Positions 9,355 through 19,942 of a DNA stretch of 64,000 bases are shown in pieces. Below the pieces are notes generated by a model. The model was not told the origin of the DNA, ran no database searches, and saw nothing but the letters and a program-made list of their open reading frames with translations. The stretch's first letter is position 1. Each line of letters starts with the position of its first letter. The DNA comes from Cryomorpha ignava (GTDB taxonomy: Bacteria > Bacteroidota > Bacteroidia > Flavobacteriales_D > Cryomorphaceae), in assembly GCF_010686655.1 (NCBI RefSeq), contig NZ_JAAGVY010000012.1, positions 1-64,000 of the forward strand. Reading direction: 5' to 3'. The position numbers were made by a program, and so were the translations under genes.

Positions 9355-9489
9355 GTTAATCTGTTCTTTATCTATTAAAAACGGCGAAAATCCCCGAAGC
9401 GTATTTTCAGGGTTTATTAAATGATTATTTTAGCCGTTTGGCAAATCTACTTGATTCTGGCCAAAAGCCCCACCCACTTAAGGTAAAAT

Positions 9490-10095
9490 ATGTTTCTCGA
9501 AGATACACGAAAGGTAAAAAAACGCGGCGAAGGCTGGATAGAAGTGGTATGCGGCTCCATGTTTTCGGGCAAAACTGAGGAGTTGCTGCGCCGCTTAAAC
9601 AGAGCGAAAATTGCCAAACAGCGCATCGAAATTTTTAAACCCGAAATAGACACCCGCTACGACGATGAAGATGTGGTGAGCCATGATAAAAATGCGATAA
9701 GAAGTACACCGGTTTCATCATCTGAAAAAATTCTCTTGCTTACCGCCGATGCGGATGTGGTGGGAATTGATGAGGCTCAATTTTTTGACGACAACCTCCC
9801 AAGAGTTTGCAATGAGCTTGCCAATCAAGGAATTAGAGTGATTGTTGCCGGACTTGATATGGATTTTCAAGGACGACCTTTTGGCCCTATTCCACATCTT
9901 TTGGCCATAGCCGAATACATTACCAAAGTACATGCTATCTGCGTAAAAACCGGAACTCTGGCGCAATATTCACATCGCATTTTAGGAGGAGAAGACACAG
10001 TGGAGCTTGGTGAATTAGATCGCTACGAACCACTAAGCCGGCAGGCATACATTCAAGCACGCGAAGCAGAAAAAAAGAAAAAAGACGATGCTTAA
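9490..10095 (+). CDS. tdk: Thymidine kinase
   Basis: The enzyme phosphorylates thymidine to dTMP in nucleotide salvage. The P-loop [15 protein letters not shown], the Walker B-like DEAQFFDD, the [12 protein letters not shown] lasso-associated motif and the C-terminal YEPLSRQAY are all in place. At 201 residues it is the usual type II length. The structural zinc site is degenerate: only the first Cys of the CxxC remains (ICVKTG) and the distal Cys is Ser in YEPLSR. It overlaps murF-alr by 8 bp, and the two probably form an operon. Confidence 0.93.
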   Translation: MFLEDTRKVKKRGEGWIEVVCGSMFSGKTEELLRRLNRAKIAKQRIEIFKPEIDTRYDDEDVVSHDKNAIRSTPVSSSEKILLLTADADVVGIDEAQFFDDNLPRVCNELANQGIRVIVAGLDMDFQGRPFGPIPHLLAIAEYITKVHAICVKTGTLAQYSHRILGGEDTVELGELDRYEPLSRQAYIQAREAEKKKKDDA

Positions 10096-12565
10096 AGGCG
10101 GATACGAGATTGAAGATTTCAAAAATATTATTGGCGGCAGCTTCTTGCATAGAGCCAACCAAGCCGGCATAAAACATATTGTAACCGACAGCCGGAAATT
10201 TGAATTTCGGGAAGGATCTGTCTTTTTTGCACTCTCGGGATCGCGGCGAGATGGGCATTCCTATTTGCAGGAAATGCATGGAAAAGGGGTGCGCATTTTT
10301 GTGGTTTCATCAGAACTTGGTATTCCGGTTCTCAAAAATTCCACCATTATTACGGTCCAAAATTCGGTTATGGCTCTTCAACAATTCGCCGCTCACCACC
10401 GCAGTCTATTCCATATTCCTGTGGTGGGCATTACCGGCAGCAATGGAAAAACCATCGTTAAAGAATGGATCTATCAGTTGCTTTATACCGACTTTCATGT
10501 AATTAGAAGTCCAAAAAGTTATAACTCGCAAATAGGAGTGCCGCTCTCTGTATTGCTCATGGACGAATCGCACGATCTGGCAGTGTTTGAAGCAGGCATT
10601 TCCCGAAAGGGCGAAATGCGAAAGCTCGAAAAAATCATCAAACCGACGATTGGTATTTTTACCAACATCGGTCCTGCGCATCAGGAGAATTTTGAAAGCC
10701 TAAATGAAAAAATCGATGAAAAGCTCCAGCTTTTTATGGACTGCAAAACGCTGATTTATTGCAGAGACCAAGAGAATATTCACGAAAGGATCCAGTCGCA
10801 ATTAAGCAAACATACACTTCTTACCTGGTCGAAAAACCACGAGGCCAATCTTAAAATTATAAGCACCAAAGTAACCGGTAAAAAAACACGCATTACAGGC
10901 CAATTTGAGGGTAAGGAAAGAGTCATTGAAATTCCCTTCAACTCACCGACTTCCGTAGAAAATTCCTGTCACCTCTGGCTTTTGCTTCTTCATTTGGATA
11001 TGTCTGATGAGATAATTGCCAGCCATTTTACAACGCTTACTCCCGTGGCAATGAGGCTCGAACAGCTGGATGGAATAAACGGCTGTGTGCTGATAAACGA
11101 TGTGTACAATTCTGATATTAACACACTTACTATTGCGCTCGATTATCTGAAATACCTTAGTAAGAACAAGAAATACACGGCTATTGTAAGCGACATTTTA
11201 CAATCTGGCGAAGAGGAAGAAAACTTGTATCGCCGTGTTGCCGAGCTTTTAAAATCGCGCGGAATTACGCGATTTATCGGTATTGGAAAACAATTGAAAT
11301 CGCACGCCCACCTGTTTTCAGATCTAAAAGCTACTTTTTACGAAAGTACTGGTGCGTTTTTGCAAAATGCGAATAAGCGTGATTTTGCAAAAGAAAATAT
11401 TCTGCTTAAAGGATCACGAGCCTTTAAATTTGAGCGCATTGCTGACTTTTTACAAGAAAAATCGCACGAAACTGTTTTGGAAATTGACCTGACCAAAATG
11501 GTTGAAAATCTGAATTATATAAGAACCAGATTGCAATCCGACACAAAAATTATGGCCATGGTAAAAGCCTTTGCCTACGGTGCCGGAAGTTATGATGTAG
11601 CCCAGATTTTGGAATATAACCGTGTAGATTATTTGGCTGTGGCTTACGCCGATGAAGGTATCTCGCTGCGTGAAGATGGAATTACGCTACCAATAATGGT
11701 TCTCAATCCGGAGCTTTCGAGTTACGACGCCATGATACGGTACCACCTCGAGCCGCAGCTTTTTAGTTTTCGCACGCTCGAATATTTTACCGAAGCCTTA
11801 CAAACTTCTACCGAAGCGCGCAGGTATCCCATTCACATAAAGATCAATACGGGAATGAACAGGCTCGGTTTTGATTTTGCAGATTTACCAAAACTCGCCG
11901 AAAGAATACTTGAAATAGATGTATTGGAGGTGAAATCTGTCTTTTCACATTTGGCAGGAAGCGACGATCAAAAATTTGAAGCATTCACCCAACAGCAAAT
12001 TGCCGACTTTACAAAAGCCGCTGATTTCCTTTCCGACAAACTACCGAATCCTTTTATGCGACACATTCTCAATTCGAGCGGGATCTTGCGGTATCCCGAA
12101 GCGCAAATGGACATGGTGCGGTTGGGCCTTGCATTGTATGGAATTACAACAAGCCTAGATTTCCAAGGAAAACTAAAACCGGTGAGTACCCTTAGAACTG
12201 TCATTTCCCAAATTCGCGAAATTGAACCCGGTGAAGGTGTGGGCTATACGCCAAAAATGCCAGTGTCCGAAAAAACCAAAATTGCCGTTATTCCAGTTGG
12301 CTATGCCGATGGATTGCCTCGACTTCTCGGAAACGGTGGCGGTAATGTTTTGATTTCCAACACTGCCGTTCCGTTTATTGGAAATATTTGTATGGACATG
12401 TCGATGGTAAATGTAACCGGAATAGATTGCGAAGAAGGCGATGAAGTGGAGGTTTTTGGCGAACATCTGGATATTTACGAAATGGCTGATCATCTTCAAA
12501 CCATCCCTTACGAAGTACTTACCAATATTTCTCAAAGGGTAAAACGGGTTTTTATTCAAGATTAG
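10088..12565 (+). CDS. murF-alr: Bifunctional MurF ligase / alanine racemase
   Basis: The 825-residue fusion joins two steps of peptidoglycan precursor synthesis. The N-terminal half (about 1-450) is the UDP-MurNAc-tripeptide:D-Ala-D-Ala ligase, with the ATP-binding loop [14 protein letters not shown] at about residue 115 and the [19 protein letters not shown] region. The C-terminal half (about 455-825) is alanine racemase, with the PLP lysine in [13 protein letters not shown] and the catalytic Tyr region [11 protein letters not shown]. The racemase makes the D-Ala needed for the ligase substrate. This architecture is common in Bacteroidota. The start overlaps tdk by 8 bp. Confidence 0.95.
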   Translation: MLKGGYEIEDFKNIIGGSFLHRANQAGIKHIVTDSRKFEFREGSVFFALSGSRRDGHSYLQEMHGKGVRIFVVSSELGIPVLKNSTIITVQNSVMALQQFAAHHRSLFHIPVVGITGSNGKTIVKEWIYQLLYTDFHVIRSPKSYNSQIGVPLSVLLMDESHDLAVFEAGISRKGEMRKLEKIIKPTIGIFTNIGPAHQENFESLNEKIDEKLQLFMDCKTLIYCRDQENIHERIQSQLSKHTLLTWSKNHEANLKIISTKVTGKKTRITGQFEGKERVIEIPFNSPTSVENSCHLWLLLLHLDMSDEIIASHFTTLTPVAMRLEQLDGINGCVLINDVYNSDINTLTIALDYLKYLSKNKKYTAIVSDILQSGEEEENLYRRVAELLKSRGITRFIGIGKQLKSHAHLFSDLKATFYESTGAFLQNANKRDFAKENILLKGSRAFKFERIADFLQEKSHETVLEIDLTKMVENLNYIRTRLQSDTKIMAMVKAFAYGAGSYDVAQILEYNRVDYLAVAYADEGISLREDGITLPIMVLNPELSSYDAMIRYHLEPQLFSFRTLEYFTEALQTSTEARRYPIHIKINTGMNRLGFDFADLPKLAERILEIDVLEVKSVFSHLAGSDDQKFEAFTQQQIADFTKAADFLSDKLPNPFMRHILNSSGILRYPEAQMDMVRLGLALYGITTSLDFQGKLKPVSTLRTVISQIREIEPGEGVGYTPKMPVSEKTKIAVIPVGYADGLPRLLGNGGGNVLISNTAVPFIGNICMDMSMVNVTGIDCEEGDEVEVFGEHLDIYEMADHLQTIPYEVLTNISQRVKRVFIQD

Positions 12566-12680
12566 CCTTCCAATTGTTTTAAGCGAATATTCCCCAAAAG
12601 CAACGTATTGATCCATATCAGTTTGCATTTAGCCTGATTGATTTGGTAAATTGACCCCTACTTGCAAAGAACCGCACTCT

Positions 12681-15350
12681 ATGTTGAAACTTTACACCCT
12701 CATTACCAGTTTATTTCTTCTTGCCTCTTCATTGGCTTACAGCCAAATGGACCACAAACCGGGCGAAATTCTAATCCAATTTTCAGCCGATTCTTCTCCG
12801 AGAGAGGTAATTGCCAAATATGCCTATAATCGCAATATACCGACGAGTATTGCCCTTGGCGACCTACTCTCCCCACCCATGAATATTTACCGGTTGGAAT
12901 TCAATCCTGAAATGATTGATGAAACTGTTCTTTTGGAAAAGCTTAAAGCAGACAAGCAAGTAAACAATGTGCAGTTTAACCACTATGTTTATCCGCGAGA
13001 GACCGTTCCAAACGACCCGAATCTTAACTCGCAATGGCACCATGTAAACAATGGAAATAATGGCCTTGCCGATGCTGATATTGACAGTGATCTGGCATGG
13101 GATATTACCACGGGTGGACTCACCGCTCTGGGCGATACCATTGTAGTATGCGTAATAGAAGGTGGAAACTTATTGCACCCGGATTTGATTGGCAATGCGT
13201 ATTTTAATTACAATGAAATTCCCGGAAACGAAATAGACGATGATGGAAATGGATACATTGATGATTTTAATGGCTGGAATGTGGCCAGCCAAACCGATGC
13301 CGGAGTTTATACAGGAAACCACGGAACCAGTGTAATGGGAATGATTGGCGCCAAAGGAAATAATGAATACGGAACTGTAGGTGCCAACTGGGATGTTAAA
13401 ATCATGTCGGTGGCAGGTGAGAATATTAATGATGAAGCATCTGTTGTACAGGCGTATACCTATCCGCTTATTCAGCGCAAGCTGTACAATGAAACTGCCG
13501 GAGCCAATGGTGCTTTTGTAGTTGCCACGAATGCATCATGGGGAATAGATAATGGAAATCCGGCCGAGGTGCCAATTTGGTCGGCATTTTACGACACCCT
13601 TGGCTTGCACGGAATTCTCAGCTGTGGCGCCACAGCAAATAACAACGTGAATATCGATGTTGTGGGTGATATTCCTACTGCTGTGGAAAGCGACTATATG
13701 ATAAGTGTTACGGCGACAAACTCAAGCGATTTCAGAACTTTCTCGGGCTTTGGAGCCACTACCATTGATCTCGGCGCGCCGGGTGAGGGCGTTGTTACAA
13801 CAGCCGGGCAAAGCGGTACAACGACTACATCGGGCACTTCATTTGCCTCGCCACTTACTGCCGGGGTTATCGGTTTATTGTATTCTGCGCCATGTGCAGA
13901 ATTTGCTCAGGTAGCCCGCGACAATCCGCAATTGGGAGCCGATTATATCCGCTACGTGCTTTTTGGCGGGGTGGATCCCATTGAAAATCTGGAGATTGAA
14001 ACAGTTACAGGAGGTCGGTTAAATGCTTACAACAGCCTGACAATGATTTTGAATAATTGTGCCAATAATTTTTGTGTACCGCCATTTTCATTCGCTTCTT
14101 CTGTAGCCAACGATACAAGTTTTAGCTTTAGCTGGACAATGACTGAAGATCAAACAGCGTCTATCCGGTTCAGACTTTTGGGCACAGAAGATTGGACTTA
14201 TTCAGAAATTCTCGATACCACTTATTATGCAATTGACACGCTATCTATTTGTGCCGATTATGAATTTGAAATTGCCACCAACTGCACCGGGAATATAGAC
14301 GATTTGAATTATGAATCCAGTATTATTCTGCAAACGCCCGGCTGCTGTGTTGCTCCTGAAACCGCAGAAGTAAATCTGACCACAGAAACCACAATTGGCC
14401 TGGACTGGATAACGGGTTTTAACATTACCGGATACGATATATTTTATCGTGAGGCAGATTCTACAGAGTGGATTCTTTCCGGATCGTCACCAGAAGGGAA
14501 TCATTTGATTAATGGTCTGGATTCTTGCACCAACTACGAAATTTTAATCAGACCAGAGTGCATTACAGGTTTTGAAGTAGGGGCATTTGTAAATCAGCGC
14601 ACTATTGGTTGCGGAACTTGTATTGATTTAGATTACTGCCCTTCGTTGGGAGAAAACAGCAGTGATGAATTTATTGAATCTGTTGAGATAGGCGATTATT
14701 TAAACGTATCAGCTAATAATGGAGGCTACGCTATCTTTGAAGATTCAGGCCTTGAACTGGAACTTGGTTTTGAGTATGGTGCAACACTAACTCCCGGGTT
14801 TGGATCTTTTCCATTTTCAGAAAGATTTAAGCTGTGGTTAGATTCAAATCAGGATGGCGAATTTTCGGATGATGAGATTCTATTAGAATCTGAAAGCGCG
14901 TCAAATTTAGCTATAACAGGAACAATTACTATACCCCAAAGCGCTCTGGAAGGAGCAACGCGCATGAGAGTGGCCATGAAATACGCCGGTGGTGGCTCAA
15001 ATGCTCCTACTGCCTGTGGTAATTTTCAATATGGAGAAACAGAAGACTATTGCGTTACCATCGTTAATACCACCGGTATTGAAGAAAATACTGCACTCTC
15101 TGTTTTTGAGCTTTATCCAAATCCTTCAAAGAATTCCTTTCATTTAAATTTTGAACCCCTTTCGGGAAATAACTATGCTGGTTATAGACTCGATATAGTT
15201 GATCTTGCAGGCAGAACGGTTTATCGCGGCCAGGTGAGCGCAGGAATGAATAGCGTATCACCGGATCTAAACGACGGAGCATATATGGTTCAGCTCTATA
15301 ATGCGAAGGGAGAATTACTAAAATCGGAAAAGCTGGTGGTAATTAAGTAA
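12681..15350 (+). CDS. T9SS-exported subtilisin-like (S8) protease with Glu at the catalytic Asp position
   Basis: The ATG at 12681 begins a clear signal peptide (MLKLYTLITSLFLLASSLAYS); an upstream in-frame ATG at 12651 would precede it awkwardly. The S8 domain shows the active-site His (GNHGTSVMGM), the oxyanion Asn (ATNASWGI) and the Ser (GTSFASPLTAG). The catalytic Asp motif, normally VIDTG, reads VIEGGN with a GAA codon at 13158-13160. Two fibronectin III-like domains follow, then a GEVED domain (WLDSNQDGEFSDDE), and finally a T9SS type A tail (YPNPSKNSFHLNFE to MVQLYNAKGELLKSEKL). It is probably a surface or secreted protease. Activity with Glu in place of Asp is uncertain. Confidence 0.88.
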   Translation: MLKLYTLITSLFLLASSLAYSQMDHKPGEILIQFSADSSPREVIAKYAYNRNIPTSIALGDLLSPPMNIYRLEFNPEMIDETVLLEKLKADKQVNNVQFNHYVYPRETVPNDPNLNSQWHHVNNGNNGLADADIDSDLAWDITTGGLTALGDTIVVCVIEGGNLLHPDLIGNAYFNYNEIPGNEIDDDGNGYIDDFNGWNVASQTDAGVYTGNHGTSVMGMIGAKGNNEYGTVGANWDVKIMSVAGENINDEASVVQAYTYPLIQRKLYNETAGANGAFVVATNASWGIDNGNPAEVPIWSAFYDTLGLHGILSCGATANNNVNIDVVGDIPTAVESDYMISVTATNSSDFRTFSGFGATTIDLGAPGEGVVTTAGQSGTTTTSGTSFASPLTAGVIGLLYSAPCAEFAQVARDNPQLGADYIRYVLFGGVDPIENLEIETVTGGRLNAYNSLTMILNNCANNFCVPPFSFASSVANDTSFSFSWTMTEDQTASIRFRLLGTEDWTYSEILDTTYYAIDTLSICADYEFEIATNCTGNIDDLNYESSIILQTPGCCVAPETAEVNLTTETTIGLDWITGFNITGYDIFYREADSTEWILSGSSPEGNHLINGLDSCTNYEILIRPECITGFEVGAFVNQRTIGCGTCIDLDYCPSLGENSSDEFIESVEIGDYLNVSANNGGYAIFEDSGLELELGFEYGATLTPGFGSFPFSERFKLWLDSNQDGEFSDDEILLESESASNLAITGTITIPQSALEGATRMRVAMKYAGGGSNAPTACGNFQYGETEDYCVTIVNTTGIEENTALSVFELYPNPSKNSFHLNFEPLSGNNYAGYRLDIVDLAGRTVYRGQVSAGMNSVSPDLNDGAYMVQLYNAKGELLKSEKLVVIK

Positions 15351-16932
15351 GACTGCCGCCGTGAATATCTGATTCGTACTTCAGATTTGGTTCTGTTTCA
15401 TTTTCATTAAATGGTTTTGAAAATAAACTAAAGAAGAACGCAAAAAAAGTAACTCCCGCCTGTGTTTCAACTGTATCTTCAGTAAGACACGAGATAAAAG
15501 CGATAAGTAAAAAAGCCAGAGCGAGGGCGTTCTTCCGCCGCACTTTAAACGTATAGCCAAAAAGGAAGAAAAAATAGCTAATACCGAGAATACCAAAGGC
15601 GACAAAAAAGGTAAGAAACTGATTGTGTGCTCTCAGCCAATAGCGCTCGTCGAGATGGGGATGCATTTCTTGGTGCATTGCTTTCATCTCATTTTTAACA
15701 TCGCCGGTACCTACCCCAAAAGCCCAATTTGGCTTTATAACGTTCCACGCTACTTTCCAGAATAGAATGCGCTGGAAAAAAGAAGAACCTGTAACATCGC
15801 CGGTAACCTTGTAAACGTGAAGCCCAAACATAAAAGAGTGAAACCGGAGTTTTAAACCCGATTCATTGGCGTAAATTTCATTTGGAAAACCGTTTTCAAT
15901 ATTGTGAATATCCCCTTCCGTCAAACCCATAACGCCGGCATAATCTTTTCGCAAGCCTTTGGAAGTGAGATAACGCATCAGCGTAAAATTCAGGCTGGCA
16001 TCATTTGTATCGGCCAGCATTTTTACATCGCTACGCTCATTCCACGCCTCAATCATTTCATCATTGGCGAAATATGCAAACGTGCTATTCCCATTTTCAA
16101 TCAGTCCTGTTTCAGCCAAGTCTGCATAATCATTTCCTCTTGCTGTTTTTTTATCGAAAGATTTCTCCTTTGGCTTAGCCACAAAATAATCGTGATAATA
16201 GTTTACAGAATAAAATACGGAGGCGGCTAAACCAATAATCAGAAGGGAAACTGTAATTATGACGGCTCGCGGCTTTGCTATTCCTATGACAAAATATACT
16301 GCATAAGCGCAAAGCAGTAAAATGAGAATAATTATTCCGGTAGCAGATTGTAAGACGTTAAAAAACACGAGCGTATTTATTAATACAATCACTCCGTATA
16401 TCTTCCACAATACCGATAGCTCTTTCCAAAGATAGATAATGGCCATTATGAGCATTACCATAAGCAGACTAAGCCTAATATGCGACACTCCCTGCACGAT
16501 TTCGCGGTAGTCTGTGAACCCATCAGGCAACTGAAAATACCGAATATATGCAGAAATTGCAGCCAGCCACACCCCCAGTGAAAGCGCCAGAAAAATCAGC
16601 TTTACCTGTTTTTTAGATATTGGAATACTTCCCAAAACCAAAGCCAGAATGGGCAATGGTAGTTTTACGCGTAGATCCTTTGTTGCATAATCAAAGTCAG
16701 AAGTGTTGATAAGCCAGATTATATGCAGCACAAAGAGGCCGGCGATCAGCAATGCGACTTTATTTTCCTTGAACTTCGAAAAACCCTTTTTTAGTCCGGG
16801 GGAGATGAGCCAAGTAATGAAAAGGAGAATAACTCCAAGACTCATCAATAGATTGAGGTTTGGCATTCCAAACGCCAAAAAGCAGAGCAAAAACGTATAA
16901 ACCCTATGGGTAGTTCCGGAGAGTTTTAGCAA
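15343..16932 (-). CDS. O-antigen ligase / Wzy-type polytopic membrane protein
   Basis: This 529-residue inner-membrane protein has about ten to twelve hydrophobic helices and one large soluble loop (about residues 235-400). The loop is followed by the region RAHNQFLTFFVAFGILG, whose RxHNxFL pattern is typical of the Wzy_C/O-antigen ligase family. Members ligate or polymerise lipopolysaccharide O-chains or related glycans at the periplasmic face. It converges on the subtilase gene with an 8-bp tail-to-tail overlap. Its glycan is not indicated by neighbouring genes. Confidence 0.8.
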   Translation of the reverse strand: MLKLSGTTHRVYTFLLCFLAFGMPNLNLLMSLGVILLFITWLISPGLKKGFSKFKENKVALLIAGLFVLHIIWLINTSDFDYATKDLRVKLPLPILALVLGSIPISKKQVKLIFLALSLGVWLAAISAYIRYFQLPDGFTDYREIVQGVSHIRLSLLMVMLIMAIIYLWKELSVLWKIYGVIVLINTLVFFNVLQSATGIIILILLLCAYAVYFVIGIAKPRAVIITVSLLIIGLAASVFYSVNYYHDYFVAKPKEKSFDKKTARGNDYADLAETGLIENGNSTFAYFANDEMIEAWNERSDVKMLADTNDASLNFTLMRYLTSKGLRKDYAGVMGLTEGDIHNIENGFPNEIYANESGLKLRFHSFMFGLHVYKVTGDVTGSSFFQRILFWKVAWNVIKPNWAFGVGTGDVKNEMKAMHQEMHPHLDERYWLRAHNQFLTFFVAFGILGISYFFFLFGYTFKVRRKNALALAFLLIAFISCLTEDTVETQAGVTFFAFFFSLFSKPFNENETEPNLKYESDIHGGSLT

Positions 16933-16955
16933 TTTTATAAGACCTTAGTTGTCTT

Positions 16956-18611
16956 TTAAACGGGTTTTAGAATAGCTTGGTATTCTGAAGGTTCTTTTAA
17001 AACTCTTTTTGCTTCAGCTACGGCTATGTCAGATGCGAGCGATGACTCAATTCTACCACGCTGATAGTAATAGCGAGATACAATTTCATTAACCAAAATA
17101 TCCTCTATTTCGTCTTTGAAAATGATGAGATCCTTCTTCTTCTTCGACTTCAACACCGTTTCGAGCGTACTAAATTCGCTTTCAGCCAGACCCCAGTATT
17201 TTTCTTTTTTGGCAATTTTCACCAATTCCTCCAGTTCCCTTTCAGTATCAGTGGTATAGCTATAGTTTTTATCTTCAAGGTAAGCCATAAATGCTTCATA
17301 TTCTTCATCAGACAGTCTGAATTCAGTTGCCGCTGCAATTTCACTGTGTTCGGCAGCGTACTTGTTGCTATACTTGAAAAAGAGACTCTCTGATAACAAG
17401 CTTGCAAGAATATGCGGAAACTCTGTTTTCTGAATCAATAAGTCAGGCTCAATACCCCTGCCATCCATTACTTTACGTCCATTTTCGGTATAGAAAACTT
17501 TAAGTAATGAATCAGGTACCTCCTCGGCAATACCATCATCATTCTTATGCGAATAATCCAGTTTTTGAATACATCTTCCACTGGGAATATAATATTTTGC
17601 GACAGTGAGCTTAAGCTTATTATTATACTGCAAATCACGCGTTTGCTGTACAAGTCCTTTCCCGTAGGTTCTGTTTCCAATTACTACTCCCCTGTCTAAA
17701 TCTTGAATCGTACCAGACACAATTTCTGAAGCCGAGGCACTTCCACCATCTACGAGAATAACGAGCGGTATATTGAGATCTACAGGTTCGCTAAGGGTTA
17801 TATGCTTGCGATCCCACTCTTCAATTTTTCCTTTGGTACTTACTACTTCCTGACCGCGGGGCACAAACAGGTTTACAATATTTACTGCCTCTCTCAACAG
17901 CCCACCACCGTTTCCGCGCAGATCGAATATCAATTCCTTCATTCCCTGCTTGTCTCTCAAATCAAGAAAAGCCTCTTTCACTTCCTGGCTTGCCGTTTGG
18001 GTAAAGCTCGTTAACCGTATATATCCAATGTTCTCATCTATCATCCCATAATACGGCACATCCGGAATTTTTATTTCCTCGCGTTTGAGCATTACTTTTT
18101 GAATCTCTCCAAAACGCTCAAAAGTAACTTCAAGCTGAGTGCCTGATTGACCTTTAAGCATTTTGCTGATTTCTTCCTGATCTTTTCCTTCTATAGTAAC
18201 TCCATCTATCATCAGCAGCTTATCGCCCGCTTTAAGGCCAGATTTAAATGCCGGAAATCCTTCATAAGGCTCTGATATATAAACATCGCCGTCAACCGAC
18301 CTGATCAAACTGCCTATTCCTCCGTACTGCCCGGTGGTCATAAACCGATAATCTTCTATATTGCTTTCAGTAATGTAAGTGGTATAAGGATCGAGCGACT
18401 CGAGCATGGCGTCAATACCGGTTTTCATCATATCACCGGGCTGCACATCGTCCACATAAAAGACGTTTAGCTCGCGGTAAAGCGTTGCAAATATTTCGAG
18501 GTTTTTAGATATTTCGAAAAAATTATCTTTTGCTGATGTAGCGAATATCCCTATTGCTCCGGTTGCCGCTAATCCGCCTATGACTAGCAATTTTTTAAAC
18601 CCTGTCTTCAT
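16956..18611 (-). CDS. S41 C-terminal-processing protease (CtpA/Prc-like)
   Basis: This serine protease has an N-terminal hydrophobic export or anchor segment (LLVIGGLAATGAIGIFATS), a PDZ domain (about 90-170, with YGGIGSLIRSVDGDVYI) and an S41 catalytic core. The Ser is in VDGGSASASEIVSG and the Lys in GNRTYGKGLVQQ, giving the Ser-Lys dyad. Residues beyond 400 are a helical extension usual in Bacteroidota members. It probably processes or degrades periplasmic proteins. It lies 94 bp downstream of rnpA on the same strand. Confidence 0.92.
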   Translation of the reverse strand: MKTGFKKLLVIGGLAATGAIGIFATSAKDNFFEISKNLEIFATLYRELNVFYVDDVQPGDMMKTGIDAMLESLDPYTTYITESNIEDYRFMTTGQYGGIGSLIRSVDGDVYISEPYEGFPAFKSGLKAGDKLLMIDGVTIEGKDQEEISKMLKGQSGTQLEVTFERFGEIQKVMLKREEIKIPDVPYYGMIDENIGYIRLTSFTQTASQEVKEAFLDLRDKQGMKELIFDLRGNGGGLLREAVNIVNLFVPRGQEVVSTKGKIEEWDRKHITLSEPVDLNIPLVILVDGGSASASEIVSGTIQDLDRGVVIGNRTYGKGLVQQTRDLQYNNKLKLTVAKYYIPSGRCIQKLDYSHKNDDGIAEEVPDSLLKVFYTENGRKVMDGRGIEPDLLIQKTEFPHILASLLSESLFFKYSNKYAAEHSEIAAATEFRLSDEEYEAFMAYLEDKNYSYTTDTERELEELVKIAKKEKYWGLAESEFSTLETVLKSKKKKDLIIFKDEIEDILVNEIVSRYYYQRGRIESSLASDIAVAEAKRVLKEPSEYQAILKPV

Positions 18612-18705
18612 GTTTCTTATTTTGAGAGAAGTTAAAAGTACACTTATCGTAGAATTGAAAACGCATTAATTCATTTTTCTGTACTTCTTTCGCGGTTAAT
18701 TCTTG

Positions 18706-19101
18706 TTAACCAGTGCCTCTGGTCAATTCTTTCTTAATTTTCGCCCCTGCCTGAAGGTAGTTCTTCTCTATTTGTGCGTATTCAGCTTCAGGTTTCCCGG
18801 TATAAATTATGGCAATAAGAATGGTTTTTCCAGGTGCCGCTTCAATTTTCTGATTGATTTTATTGAGCCTATATATTTCTCTGATTTGCCTTTTCAGCTT
18901 ATTCCTGTCCACGGCTCGTCGCACACGCTTTTTTGGCACTACCACCAGCACTTTTTGAGTCAGTTCATTCTCTACGCTTTCGCGAAATGCAAAGCGCAAC
19001 ACTATACTTCCATCGCGCACAGATGCTCCGTTTTCAAAAAGCAAGTCGATATCGTGCTTATTGCATATTCGTTCTGATTTTGGGAAGCTAAAGGCTGACA
19101 T
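18706..19101 (-). CDS. rnpA: Ribonuclease P protein component
   Basis: RnpA is the small basic protein that binds the RNase P RNA and pre-tRNA leaders. The sequence opens FPKSERICNKHDIDLLFENG and carries the signature RRAVDRNKLKRQIREIYR, equivalent to the RNR motif. At 131 residues it is the usual size. The hemD-like gene lies upstream on the same strand, separated by a terminator-like hairpin, an order I know from other Bacteroidota. Confidence 0.93.
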   Translation of the reverse strand: MSAFSFPKSERICNKHDIDLLFENGASVRDGSIVLRFAFRESVENELTQKVLVVVPKKRVRRAVDRNKLKRQIREIYRLNKINQKIEAAPGKTILIAIIYTGKPEAEYAQIEKNYLQAGAKIKKELTRGTG

Positions 19102-19113
19102 AGGGCAACATAT

Positions 19114-19140
19114 TAAAAAAGGCGACCTTTAAAGTCGCCT
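19114..19140 (-). terminator. Rho-independent terminator between hemD-like gene and rnpA
   Basis: On the minus strand, arms AGGCGAC and GTCGCCT with a 7-nt loop are followed by a run of Ts. The site lies just after the hemD-like stop (19163) and ends 13 bases before the rnpA start. It could attenuate read-through into rnpA. Confidence 0.75.
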
Positions 19141-19162
19141 CTTCAAATATGGGAAAAAATTA

Positions 19163-19909
19163 TTACTTAATTTTCTTAATATAGCTCTCAATTGCCATTG
19201 ACATAGAGGGCAGGCCGGGAGTAGGAGCATGCACATCAATATTGAGACCCGCTTTCTTAACGGCGTCGGCTGTCGTTGCCCCAAAAGCGGCAATGCGAGT
19301 ATTATTCTGCTTAAAATCAGGGAAGTTTTTAAACAGAGACTCTATACCAGACGGGCTGAAGAATACGAGCATATCGTAATTTACATCTGCTAAATCTGAA
19401 AGATCGCTACATACCGTTTGGTAAAAAACCGATTTGGAGTAGCGGATATTATGCTTGTCTAGCAAGTCAGTAATATTTCGTTTGTGAATATCGCTACACG
19501 GCAAAAGATAGCGCTCATTTTTATGCTTTTTGATTACATCAAGCAAGTCCTGAAAGCTCTGCTTACCGTGAAATATTTTCCGCTTGCGGTACACAACGTA
19601 CTTTTGCAAATAATAAGCAGTAGATTCCGATAAACAAAAATATTTCAACGAATCGGGCACAATGATGCGCATCTCTTCACACATTCTGAAAAAATGGTCT
19701 ACAGCATTTCTACTGGTTAATATTACTGCCGTATGTTCCAGAATACTCACGCGTTCTTGCCTGAATTCTTTGGCGGGAATTCCCTCAACGTGAATAAATG
19801 AACGGAAATCAATCTTTACCTTGTACTTTGCAGCAAGGTCAAAATAAGGTGACTTTTCCGTAGTTGGTTTAGGTTGTGAAATCAAAATAGATTTGACCTT
19901 ATCAGCCAT
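19163..19909 (-). CDS. Uroporphyrinogen-III synthase-like protein (rnpA-linked paralogue)
   Basis: At 248 residues this has the two-lobed HemD pattern: an N-terminal KSILISQPKPT strand, an EHTAVILTSRNAVDHFF motif, and a C-terminal YDMLVFFSPSGIESLF followed by RIAAFGATTADAVKKAGL. HemD closes hydroxymethylbilane to uroporphyrinogen III in the cytoplasm. A second HemD is present in the hemAC operon at 29694, so this copy may be a divergent paralogue with another role. It sits between DUF4271 and rnpA, the standard Bacteroidota arrangement, and is probably co-transcribed with DUF4271 (33-bp gap). Confidence 0.8.
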   Translation of the reverse strand: MADKVKSILISQPKPTTEKSPYFDLAAKYKVKIDFRSFIHVEGIPAKEFRQERVSILEHTAVILTSRNAVDHFFRMCEEMRIIVPDSLKYFCLSESTAYYLQKYVVYRKRKIFHGKQSFQDLLDVIKKHKNERYLLPCSDIHKRNITDLLDKHNIRYSKSVFYQTVCSDLSDLADVNYDMLVFFSPSGIESLFKNFPDFKQNNTRIAAFGATTADAVKKAGLNIDVHAPTPGLPSMSMAIESYIKKIK

Positions 19910-19942
19910 AGGGTGTTGTTCTGTTTTAAAGGTTTTTCCTAT

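Noticed and set aside
12651-12680. Upstream ATG as the subtilase start
   Set aside because: It would put MTPTCKEPHS in front of a perfect signal peptide; the ATG at 12681 fits export better.
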